From: WTFV01 sp965203525
GTDB lineage: Bacteria > Acidobacteriota > Vicinamibacteria > Vicinamibacterales > UBA8438
Reading direction: 5' to 3'
Length of the DNA: 64,000 nt
Assembly: GCA_965203525.1 (NCBI GenBank)
Contig: OZ241898.1
Span: forward strand, 1,736,001 to 1,800,000
The notes under the pieces are model-generated. The model saw only the letters and a list, made by a program, of their open reading frames with translations, had not been told where the DNA came from and ran no database searches. Positions 53,787 to 60,826 of the stretch are shown one piece after another. The position numbers and the translations under genes are program-made. Every line of letters begins with the position of its first letter. Within the stretch, counting starts at the first letter, position 1.

Positions 53787-54023
53787 CAGCCCGTGGTGAA
53801 ACCCCGCGTCGCACCGAAACGGGCGGGGCGCCCGGCTGCCAAGGCGTGAGGAGGGAGCATGTCGGCCCTGTGCGACCGACGAACGACGCAGCGCAGCCGG
53901 GATGCAACGCCCGTCGAATGCAGCAGGGATTTCACCACGGGCTGATATTCAGGCGGGCAGGGTCCAGCGTCACGGAGCTGCCGGCGCGTCGAATGCAGCG
54001 GGGATTTCACCACGGGCTGATAT
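53784..54023. repeat. Repeat-insert-repeat unit 37/38/37 nt with an inverted third copy
   Basis: 37-nt copies at 53912-53948 and 53987-54023 (one mismatch; core GGGATTTCACCACGGGCTGA) flank a 38-nt insert, period 75. A partial inverted copy (AGCCCGTGGTGAAA) lies at 53784-53810, right on the stop of the response regulator. Dimensions match 36-37-nt CRISPR repeats. Confidence 0.7.
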
Positions 54024-54157
54024 AGGCCGCCGCTGCGATCGGCGGTTCGCTCCGTCACTGCTTCCGCCGTGATCGCTCGTCCCGTTTCCTGACGTCGCGC
54101 CGGCCCGGCGCCGGCTTCGGGCCGTGCGTGGCGCGACAGGCCGCCGCCGCCCTCCTG

Positions 54158-54261
54158 CGAACCCCGTTGCGGTCGACGCACGTCGTCGATCCGGCCGACC
54201 GGATGCATTCGAACCCCGTTGCGGTTGACGCATGTCATCAATCCGGCTGACCGGATGCATT
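54158..54261. repeat. 52-nt tandem duplication upstream of the lasso precursor, with operator-like palindrome
   Basis: Two adjacent 52-nt copies (54158-54209 and 54210-54261, about seven mismatches). The second contains TTGACGCATGTCATC, an inverted TGAC-N4-GTCA similar in spacing to the palindrome before the Crp/Fnr gene; the first copy has a weaker version. They could be paired binding sites for one of the upstream regulators. Confidence 0.6.
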
Positions 54262-54334
54262 GTCCCGCCGCAGGCGCGCCGTCACAATGCGGGTATGTTC
54301 ACGGTGTCGTTCTTGCCAGAAGGGAGAAGGAAAG

Positions 54335-54481
54335 ATGACCACGTCCGGAAAACCCGGTCGGCGGAAGAAGCCGTACGCCGCGCCCCGCGTCGTCGACTTC
54401 GGCGCAATCGAAGCGATGACGGGCGACTGCTTCGGCATTTGCCTCGACGGCACGAACGGCGGGCTGTCCTGGGGCAGCTGA
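54335..54481 (+). CDS. Lasso peptide precursor
   Basis: 48 residues, too short for most gene finders; SD GGGAGAAGG precedes ATG 54335. The leader has the lasso pattern Y-x2-P with downstream Gly and penultimate Thr: KKPYAAPRVVDFGAIEAMTG. Taking Thr29 at position -2, the core is DCFGICLDGTNGGLSWGS (residues 31-48) with Asp38 at core position 8 as ring acceptor; if the core begins at Gly30 the acceptor is position 9. Both Cys would lie inside the ring and the tail would end in LSWGS. The B2, C and B1 genes follow. Confidence 0.85.
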   Translation: MTTSGKPGRRKKPYAAPRVVDFGAIEAMTGDCFGICLDGTNGGLSWGS

Positions 54482-54517
54482 CCGCGGACGACGTCGGGCG
54501 GGTAGGGCGGACGCTTC

Positions 54518-54620
54518 CGACTGCCCGCCCGACGATCCTCGCCGCTGACACGCGATCCCGGCTGCTGGTGAGACGGCATGAGCAACTCGGCTGCCCGCCC
54601 GACGATCCTCGTCGATGACA
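54518..54620. repeat. Repeat-insert-repeat unit between lasso genes A and B2, 33/37/33 nt
   Basis: Copies at 54518-54550 and 54588-54620 share CTGCCCGCCCGACGATCCTC and flank a 37-nt insert, period 70. It fills most of the space between the precursor stop and the B2 start and may serve as a spacer or hairpin affecting relative expression. Confidence 0.75.
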
Positions 54621-54631
54621 AGGGGTGCAAG

Positions 54632-55048
54632 ATGAGAATCTTCGGCGATTCGCGATTCGCGCTCGCGGGCCAGGCGCTCCTGATCTTCGTCCTGCTGGAC
54701 GCCGGCTTCTTCCTGCTCGGCTTCCCCCGCGTCTACCGGCTCGTGCGATCGTGGAGCCGCGGAGCGGGCGCCGCCGGACCCGCGGCCCGGCGCGGCCTTG
54801 CGGAACGGACGCTGGCAGCCGTGCGGACCGCCACGCGCTACTACTGGCGCCGCCGCCCGGACTGCCTGCCGCGGGCCATGACCATCTACCTTCTTCTGCG
54901 GCGCCGGGGCGTTCCCGCGACGCTGCGCATCGGCGTGAAGCGCTATCCGTTCGGCGCGCACGCCTGGGTCGAGTGTCCGGGCGGCGTGCTGGACGATTCG
55001 ACGAACCGGTGGCGGCACGAGCCCTACCTGCCGATCATCTCGACGTAG
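54632..55048 (+). CDS. Lasso peptide leader protease (B2, transglutaminase-like)
   Basis: 138 residues from ATG 54632 (an in-frame ATG at 54578 lies in the repeat insert). The Cys-His-Asp triad of the PF13471 fold is seen in DCLPRAMTIYLLLRRRG, FGAHAWVECPGG and LDDSTNRW. It removes the leader from the precursor with help of the B1 recognition protein. A hydrophobic N-terminal helix (ALAGQALLIFVLLDAGFFLLG) may associate it with the membrane. Confidence 0.9.
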   Translation: MRIFGDSRFALAGQALLIFVLLDAGFFLLGFPRVYRLVRSWSRGAGAAGPAARRGLAERTLAAVRTATRYYWRRRPDCLPRAMTIYLLLRRRGVPATLRIGVKRYPFGAHAWVECPGGVLDDSTNRWRHEPYLPIIST

Positions 55049-55076
55049 AACCGCCACGGTTCCGAGCGCCGGGCCC

Positions 55077-56957
55077 ATGAACCTCATCAGCGGTCTCTGC
55101 AAGCTCGACGGCGGGCCGGTCGACCACCGGGTGGTCCGGCGCATGAACGCTGCCGCGCAGCTCCTGACGCGGTGCCGCCGGAGTCACCGAATCGAGGATT
55201 CGGCCGGCCTTGCGTGGGTGACGGCCGCGGCCGCCGCGCAGTCCGCCGCCGCGCCGCCGGCGAGCGGCGAACGGCGGGGACGCATCCTGGTGTTCGACGG
55301 CCGTCTGGACAATCGCAAGGCGCTCGGCGCCGCGCTGCGCGGCCACGGCGCCGGGCCGGGGAGCGGCGACGTCGAGCTGACGCTCGCGGCGTACGACGCC
55401 TGGGGCGACGATTGCGCGTCGAAGCTGATCGGTGACTTCGCGTTCGGACTCTGGGACGGCGCGCGCCGCCGGCTGCTGTGCGCGCGCGACCCGCTCGGCG
55501 TCCGGCCGCTGTACCTGTCGCTGCGGGACGGCGTGGTCTGTTTCGCCACGCAGCTCAGGCAGATCCTGGCCGCGCGCACGCAGACGCCGCCCTTCGACCT
55601 GGAGTTCGTCGCGGACCGCCTCGCCCTGGGCGTCGATCGCGCCGACGCCGCCTGCACGCCGTATCGCGGCGTGTCGCGGCTCAAGCCCGGCCACCGCCTG
55701 ATCGCGGAGAACGGACGCGCCCGGATCGAACGGTACTGGGAGTGGCGCGCCCGGCCCGCGGCCCGCGGCGGGAACCACCGGGCCTATGTCGACCGGTTCC
55801 GGGAGACGTTCTCCGACGCCGTCGAGAGCCGGATGCGCGGCGCCGGCGTCGTCTGGTCGGACCTTTCCGGCGGACTCGACTCGTCGTCGATCGTGGGCGT
55901 CGCCGCCCGGCGGCGAAACCGTTCCCGGTTGGCGGCGGTCAGCGTCGTGTTCGACGAATCGACGCTCAGCGACGAGCGCGAGTGGGCCGCGGCCGTCGCG
56001 CGGGCGCATGGCGTCGAACGGCACTGCATCGACGGAGACGCCCGGCATCCGTTCAGCCGGCTCCGGGAGGCCGTCCGGTACTGGGAGGAGCCGCACGCTG
56101 CCGCCGCGTTCTTCGGCGTGCACCAGCAGTACCGGCGGCTGATGGCCGGACACGGCGTGCCGATTCTGCTGACCGGGATCGGCGCCGAGGCGGTCGTCAT
56201 GAGCAAGTGCCAGGCGCCGGTGCATCTGGCGGATCTGGCGCGCCGCGGACGGCTCGCGCCGCTGTGGCGGGAGATCGACGGCTGGCAGCGCGCGCTGAAG
56301 ATGCCGCTGGGCAACGTGGTGTCGCGGTACTGCCTGCGGCCGCTGGCCAGCCGCCCGCTGATCAGCTACGACCGCTTGCCGGAAACGCCCGACTGGGTCG
56401 CGCCTCCCTTCGCGCGCCGGTGGAACCTGGCGGAGCGCGCCAGACGCGGCGGCATGCCGTCCGCGCGGCGCGGCGTGGCCGACCAGTGGCACGTCGAGAA
56501 GGTCGGCCGCGTCACCGGCTTCCTGTTGCGCGGCTACCTGGAGAAGGCGTGCGACATCCGGTACCCCTTCCTGCACCGGCCGCTCGTCGAGCTGGCGCTC
56601 GCGACCCCGTGGAGCCTGAAGGCGGTCCCGGGAGAGCCGAAGGCGATCCTGCGGCGCGCGATGCGGGGCGTGTTGCCGGAGGAGGTCAGGCGCCGGACGC
56701 AGAACGCCTCCACGGGCCACGCGGCCTACACGGGCCTGCGCAGGGAATGGCCGCTCCTCGAACGGCTCGTCACCTCGTCGATGCTGGTCGAGCTCGGCGT
56801 CGTCCGCCGCGAACGGCTGCGGAACGCCCTGCATCTGGCCCGTCAGGGACACGCCTTCGACCTCGGCGGGTTGCTCTCGACGCTGACGCTCGACGCGTGG
56901 TTGCAGCACGCCGTTCGCAAGGGGGACGCCGCCGGCCTGGACGCCGCGGAACGATGA
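55077..56957 (+). CDS. Lasso peptide cyclase (C, asparagine synthetase-like)
   Basis: 626 residues. N-terminal glutaminase-like domain without the catalytic Cys2 (MNLISG), as usual for lasso cyclases; ILVFDGRLDNRKAL and GDFAFGLWDGARRRLLCARD. The PP-loop SGGLDSSSIVG binds ATP to adenylate the ring Asp, and LTGIGAEAV is the second conserved segment. It forms the isopeptide bond between the core amine and Asp. Its stop overlaps an ATG upstream of B1 (ATGA). Confidence 0.9.
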   Translation: MNLISGLCKLDGGPVDHRVVRRMNAAAQLLTRCRRSHRIEDSAGLAWVTAAAAAQSAAAPPASGERRGRILVFDGRLDNRKALGAALRGHGAGPGSGDVELTLAAYDAWGDDCASKLIGDFAFGLWDGARRRLLCARDPLGVRPLYLSLRDGVVCFATQLRQILAARTQTPPFDLEFVADRLALGVDRADAACTPYRGVSRLKPGHRLIAENGRARIERYWEWRARPAARGGNHRAYVDRFRETFSDAVESRMRGAGVVWSDLSGGLDSSSIVGVAARRRNRSRLAAVSVVFDESTLSDEREWAAAVARAHGVERHCIDGDARHPFSRLREAVRYWEEPHAAAAFFGVHQQYRRLMAGHGVPILLTGIGAEAVVMSKCQAPVHLADLARRGRLAPLWREIDGWQRALKMPLGNVVSRYCLRPLASRPLISYDRLPETPDWVAPPFARRWNLAERARRGGMPSARRGVADQWHVEKVGRVTGFLLRGYLEKACDIRYPFLHRPLVELALATPWSLKAVPGEPKAILRRAMRGVLPEEVRRRTQNASTGHAAYTGLRREWPLLERLVTSSMLVELGVVRRERLRNALHLARQGHAFDLGGLLSTLTLDAWLQHAVRKGDAAGLDAAER

Positions 56958-56971
56958 GGAGGGACGAGACG

Positions 56972-57259
56972 ATGAGAACGGACGCGCCGTTGCGGATCTC
57001 CGGCCACGTGCGTTTCATACGCATGGACGACCAGATCATCGTTGCCGACCTGCGGTCGGGCCGCTACCTCGGGCTGGACGGCGTTGGCGCGCGGGCGTGG
57101 GACCTGATCGGGAAGCGCGCCACGCGCGGCGCAATCGTCGATTGCCTGTGCGGCGAATACGACGCCTCCGCCGACGTGATCGAGCGGGACGTGGAGCGGC
57201 TGCTGCGGGACCTGCTGGAACGGCGGCTGATCGAGCAGGCGCCCTCGCCGGCCGGGTAA
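56972..57259 (+). CDS. Lasso peptide recognition protein (B1/E, PqqD-like)
   Basis: 95 residues from ATG 56972 (SD AGGAGG, spacing 9); ATG 56954, overlapping the cyclase stop, is the alternative. It is a winged-helix RRE: DQIIVADLRSGRYLGLDGVGARAWDLIG and DVIERDVERLLRDLLERRLI. It binds the leader and delivers the precursor to the B2 protease. It ends the cluster; no ABC exporter or isopeptidase follows. Confidence 0.88.
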   Translation: MRTDAPLRISGHVRFIRMDDQIIVADLRSGRYLGLDGVGARAWDLIGKRATRGAIVDCLCGEYDASADVIERDVERLLRDLLERRLIEQAPSPAG

Positions 57260-57356
57260 CGGGAACACGCCGGCCTCCGTGACCACCCGGGAGCCGTGCG
57301 TCCGGCCCCGGCCGGGTTGCGGACTGCCGCGGCCGGGCGGCGGGAGGCGTCGGGGA

Positions 57357-57382
57357 CCGCGGCCGGCGGGCCGCGGAAAAAA
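57357..57382. other. Perfect 8-bp GC hairpin followed by A-run
   Basis: CCGCGGCC-GGCG-GGCCGCGG then AAAAAA. On the plus strand there is no T-tract, so it is not a standard terminator for the lasso operon, yet it lies about 100 nt after the last gene and could pause or protect the transcript end. Confidence 0.35.
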
Positions 57383-57488
57383 TCAGGGTTCGGGCTTGCG
57401 TTTCCGGCCGGTCGGTGGCAGTCTGTGCGCAGCGCGCCGGGGGGCGCGGTGTCTCTCGATCCGCGAGGAGTCTGAGGAGGACCCTGAC

Positions 57489-58688
57489 ATGATGCGAAAA
57501 CTGAGTGTATTGGGGCTGGGCGTCCTGCTGGCCGCCGTCCTGGTGTGGGGCGGAGTCCGGAGCGGCGCGGTCGGGGCGCAGGAGATGATCCCCAACGCGC
57601 CGATGTTCGAGGTCGACCCGTTCTGGCCGAAGCCGCTGCCGAACAACTGGCTGCTGGGCTCGACCATCGGGGTCGCGGTCGATGCGGACGACCACGTCTG
57701 GATCGTGCACCGCGGCAACCTCGCGCCGAACGAGGTCCCGGCCGCGCTCGATCCGCCGTTCGCGGAGGAGTGCTGCCATCCGGCGCCCCCCATCCTGGAG
57801 TTCGACCAGGAGGGCAACCTCATCCAGCACTGGGGCGGCCCGGGCGAGGGCTACGACTGGCCCGAGTCGAACCACGGCATCTTCGTCGACCACATGAACA
57901 ACGTCTGGATCGGCGGCAACGGCGGCGACGACTCGCACGCGCTGAAGTTCAGCCACTCCGGCGACTTCCTGCTGCAGGTCGGCGAGGACGGCCACCCCGA
58001 ACCCGACAGCAACTCGACGACGCGCTACTCGCAGGTCGCCAAGGTTACCTTCGACGCCGAGGCCAACGAGGCCTACCTGGCTGACGGCTACGGCAACAAG
58101 CGCGTGGCGGTGGTCGACGGCGACACCGGCGAGCTGAAGCGTTTCTGGGGCGCCTACGGCAACGTGCCGAGCGACGACGAACTCCCGCGCTACGATCTCG
58201 CCGGCGCGCCGGCGCACGGCACGGTCAGCCGGGACAAGTCCGGCACCCCGCAGTTCCGGAACCCGGTGCACTGCGCCGACCCCACCAACGACGGCCTCGT
58301 CTATGCGTGCGACCGTCCGGGCAACCGGGTGCAGGTGTTCACGAAGGCGGGCGAGTTCGTCGAGGAGATCTACCTCCAGACGAAGACCCTCGGCGCCGGC
58401 GCGGTCTGGGACATCGCGTTCTCGACCGACCCGGAGCAGACCTTCGCCTACGTGGCCGACGGCATGAACGAGAAGGTGCACGTGCTGCGCCGCAAGCCGC
58501 TGGAGTACGTCTACAGCTTCGGCAGCGGCGGCCGCATGGCCGGGCAGTTCTACGGCAACCACAGCATCGCGGTCGACTCGATGGGCAACGTCTATACGAC
58601 CGAGACCTACGAGGGCAAGCGCGTGCAGCGGTTCAAGTACGTCGGGATGGGGAACGCGAAGGGCGACGTCGGCGTCCCGCGCCCGTAG
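57489..58688 (+). CDS. Secreted NHL-repeat beta-propeller protein
   Basis: 399 residues with a signal peptide (VLLAAVLVWGGVRSGAVGA). NHL-type repeats: GVAVDADDHVWIVHRG, HGIFVDHMNNVWIGGNGG, AYLADGYGNKRVAVVDGD, GLVYACDRPGNRVQVF and SIAVDSMGNVYTTETY. The fold resembles peptidyl-amidating lyases, but the enzyme identity is not established. SD AGGAGG. It does not belong to the lasso cluster by spacing (230 nt) or function. Confidence 0.82.
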   Translation: MMRKLSVLGLGVLLAAVLVWGGVRSGAVGAQEMIPNAPMFEVDPFWPKPLPNNWLLGSTIGVAVDADDHVWIVHRGNLAPNEVPAALDPPFAEECCHPAPPILEFDQEGNLIQHWGGPGEGYDWPESNHGIFVDHMNNVWIGGNGGDDSHALKFSHSGDFLLQVGEDGHPEPDSNSTTRYSQVAKVTFDAEANEAYLADGYGNKRVAVVDGDTGELKRFWGAYGNVPSDDELPRYDLAGAPAHGTVSRDKSGTPQFRNPVHCADPTNDGLVYACDRPGNRVQVFTKAGEFVEEIYLQTKTLGAGAVWDIAFSTDPEQTFAYVADGMNEKVHVLRRKPLEYVYSFGSGGRMAGQFYGNHSIAVDSMGNVYTTETYEGKRVQRFKYVGMGNAKGDVGVPRP

Positions 58689-58767
58689 CGGCGTGCGCGG
58701 GATCGTGATTCCGGGGGCCGGGGTCGCGGGCGATCCCGGCCCTTCCCGCGTACGGGAGGACAGGAAA

Positions 58768-59241
58768 ATGCGAACGATTTGCGGACTCGTGCTGGCGGGA
58801 GCCCTGTTGACGACCGGTTGCGCGGAAGAGCCCGCCGGGCCGCCGCTGGACATGCGCCATACCACCCGGGACCTGATGGCCGGCATGATCGACGCGTCGG
58901 CCGATGCGCTGTGGGACGCGGTCGGCACCGTCTGGGACGAGAATGGAGAGAACCACTGGGAGCCGGAGACGGAAGAGGAATGGCTCGCCGTGACCGGCGC
59001 GGCGATGACCCTCATCGAGTCGGGCAACCTGCTCATGCTCGGCAGCCGCGCGCGCGACACCGATCAGTGGCTCCGTTTCTCGCAGGAGATGATCGACGCG
59101 GCCGCGGTGGCGCTCGAAGCCGCCGAGGCGCGCGATCCCGACCGCATCTTCGACAGCGGGGAAGTCGTCTACAACGCCTGCAACAACTGCCACAACATCT
59201 ACTGGGTGGGCGACGAGCAACGCGGCCGGACCGTCCGCTGA
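58768..59241 (+). CDS. Cytochrome c-like lipoprotein
   Basis: 157 residues with lipobox (LLTTGC). A single haem-binding motif CNNCH is close to the C-terminus (VVYNACNNCHNIYW); the rest is helical, as in class II or cytochrome c' type proteins. Follows the NHL protein by 79 nt and may be a redox partner for it. Confidence 0.8.
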   Translation: MRTICGLVLAGALLTTGCAEEPAGPPLDMRHTTRDLMAGMIDASADALWDAVGTVWDENGENHWEPETEEEWLAVTGAAMTLIESGNLLMLGSRARDTDQWLRFSQEMIDAAAVALEAAEARDPDRIFDSGEVVYNACNNCHNIYWVGDEQRGRTVR

Positions 59242-59366
59242 CGCCGGTATCCGCGGCGTCGGGCGCGGCCTGCATCGACACTCACTGGACCCGCGAGACC
59301 TTCATCGCCCCCGGGGACCCACTGACGTAGCCGCGCCGGCCGGCGAGCGAGGTCCGCGGCGCGGCG

Positions 59367-59900
59367 TCACCTTGCCGCCAGTCCGGCGGCCGGTTCCCGT
59401 GCCGACCGGAGTGGCAGGTCGGCGATCTCCGGCCGCGCCGCGCGCTCGCAGAGCGCCGCGCGCACCTCGCGCGCCGGCTCGGCGCCGGCGGGGGTGCGGG
59501 CGACGTTCAACAGGTACAGCCGGTAGGCCGCCGGATCGCGTCCCGGATGGCCGCACAGCGTCACCGCGTCTCCGGGCGCCAGCGCGTCGCCAGTCAGGCC
59601 GGCCCGCGACAGCCGGTCGGCGGCCCGCCATTCCACGGCCCAGGTGCGGGCGCGGCCGCCGTCGTCCACGACCCGGACGTGGAGCAGCGAGTGGGGATTC
59701 CCGAACAGGAACGACTCGACCTCGCCGGCGAGGACGACGGTCCGTTCCTCGTCGTAGATCTCGCCGATGGCGTGGTGGCCGGCGCCGCCGGGCTCCGGCT
59801 CGGACCATCGCGCGGAGGGCGGCTCGTGGCCCGCGTGTGCGCGGAATCCGGCCGCGACGAGCAGGCAGGCGGCGATCGGAACGGGCAGGGTCCATTTCAT
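59367..59900 (-). CDS. Secreted DUF6152-family protein
   Basis: 177 residues with a signal peptide. TVVLAGEVESFLFGNPHSLLHVRV followed by TWAVEWRAADRLSRAGLTGDAL, ALAPGDAVTLCGHPGRDPAAYRL is the pattern of DUF6152 proteins, often linked with PepSY proteins as here. Divergent from the two-component pair. Function unknown; copper or other metal handling is sometimes suspected from context only. Confidence 0.75.
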   Translation of the reverse strand: MKWTLPVPIAACLLVAAGFRAHAGHEPPSARWSEPEPGGAGHHAIGEIYDEERTVVLAGEVESFLFGNPHSLLHVRVVDDGGRARTWAVEWRAADRLSRAGLTGDALAPGDAVTLCGHPGRDPAAYRLYLLNVARTPAGAEPAREVRAALCERAARPEIADLPLRSAREPAAGLAAR

Positions 59901-60073
59901 GGCCGTTCTCCACTGCGAGCGGCGCGGGCACCTCGGCGGCGCCGTCGAGGCGCGCGGGGAGCGGTGCAGTCAGGCGGCGCCCGCCCGGCAATGATAGTGC
60001 TCTTCGGGCAGGTGATCCTGAAGATCCTCTGAAATCTTTTCCCTTGCGGCCGGTTGGCCGATAAGCTGCGCAG

Positions 60074-60826
60074 ATGCCGCCCGGGATGAGCATGCCGGAG
60101 GCCGGAACCGGCCGCCGCCCTGCGCCGGCGGCACGTCCGTTGCGGCTGCTCGTCGTCGAGGACGAGCGGAAGGTGGCCGAGGCTCTGCGCCAGGGCCTCA
60201 AGGGCGAGGGCTACGACGTGGTCGTCGAGACCTCCGGCGAGGCGGCTTTCTTCCGCCTGGCCGAGGATCGTTTCGACCTCGTCCTGCTCGATCTGCGCCT
60301 GCCCGGCCGGGACGGCATCGAGATCCTGTCGGCGGTGCGGCGGCGCGGGCTCCAGACGCCGGTGGTGATTCTGACCGCGCGCGACACGTTGGAGGACCGC
60401 GTGGTGGGGCTCGACGCGGGCGCCGACGACTACGTGGTCAAGCCGTTCGCCTTCGCGGAACTGCTGGCGCGCATCCGGGCGGTGGCCCGGCGCGGACGGC
60501 CCGCCGACGCCAAGCGGCTGACCGTCGACACGCTGGTCATCGACTGCGCGACGCGCCGGGTGACGCGGGCCGGACAGGCGGTGGAGCTGACCGCCAGGGA
60601 GTTCGAGCTGCTGTTGCATCTGATGCGCTACGCGCGGCAGGTGGTCTCGCGCGACACCCTCGCCCGCGAGGTTTGGCGGGAGACCGCCCGCAGCACGACC
60701 CTCGACAACGTCATCGACGTGCACGTCTCTCGGCTGCGCCGCAAGATCGACGCCGATCGGCCGGTCCGCCTGATCCACACGGTGCGCGGCGTCGGGTTCG
60801 TGCTGCGGGAGACGGGGGATTCGTGA
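60074..60826 (+). CDS. OmpR-family response regulator (CusR-like)
   Basis: 250 residues; ATGs at 60074, 60086 and 60092 are all possible starts, the homologous part beginning at LRLLVVEDERKVAEAL. Phospho-Asp in LVLLDLRLPGRDG, Lys in DDYVVKPFAF, winged helix at the end (LTAREFELLLHLMRYARQVVSRD). It overlaps the kinase by 4 nt (GTGA). Similarity is to the metal-responsive CusR/CopR type. Confidence 0.9.
   Translation: MPPGMSMPEAGTGRRPAPAARPLRLLVVEDERKVAEALRQGLKGEGYDVVVETSGEAAFFRLAEDRFDLVLLDLRLPGRDGIEILSAVRRRGLQTPVVILTARDTLEDRVVGLDAGADDYVVKPFAFAELLARIRAVARRGRPADAKRLTVDTLVIDCATRRVTRAGQAVELTAREFELLLHLMRYARQVVSRDTLAREVWRETARSTTLDNVIDVHVSRLRRKIDADRPVRLIHTVRGVGFVLRETGDS

Noticed and set aside
54158..54261. 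Possible repeat-insert-repeat unit before the lasso gene
   Set aside because: The two 52-nt copies are adjacent and nothing lies between them; plain tandem duplication.
57489..58688. NHL-repeat protein as tailoring enzyme (peptide amidation) of the lasso cluster
   Set aside because: It is 230 nt downstream with its own SD and signal peptide, and the fold is common in secreted proteins of this genome; no evidence ties it to the lasso peptide.
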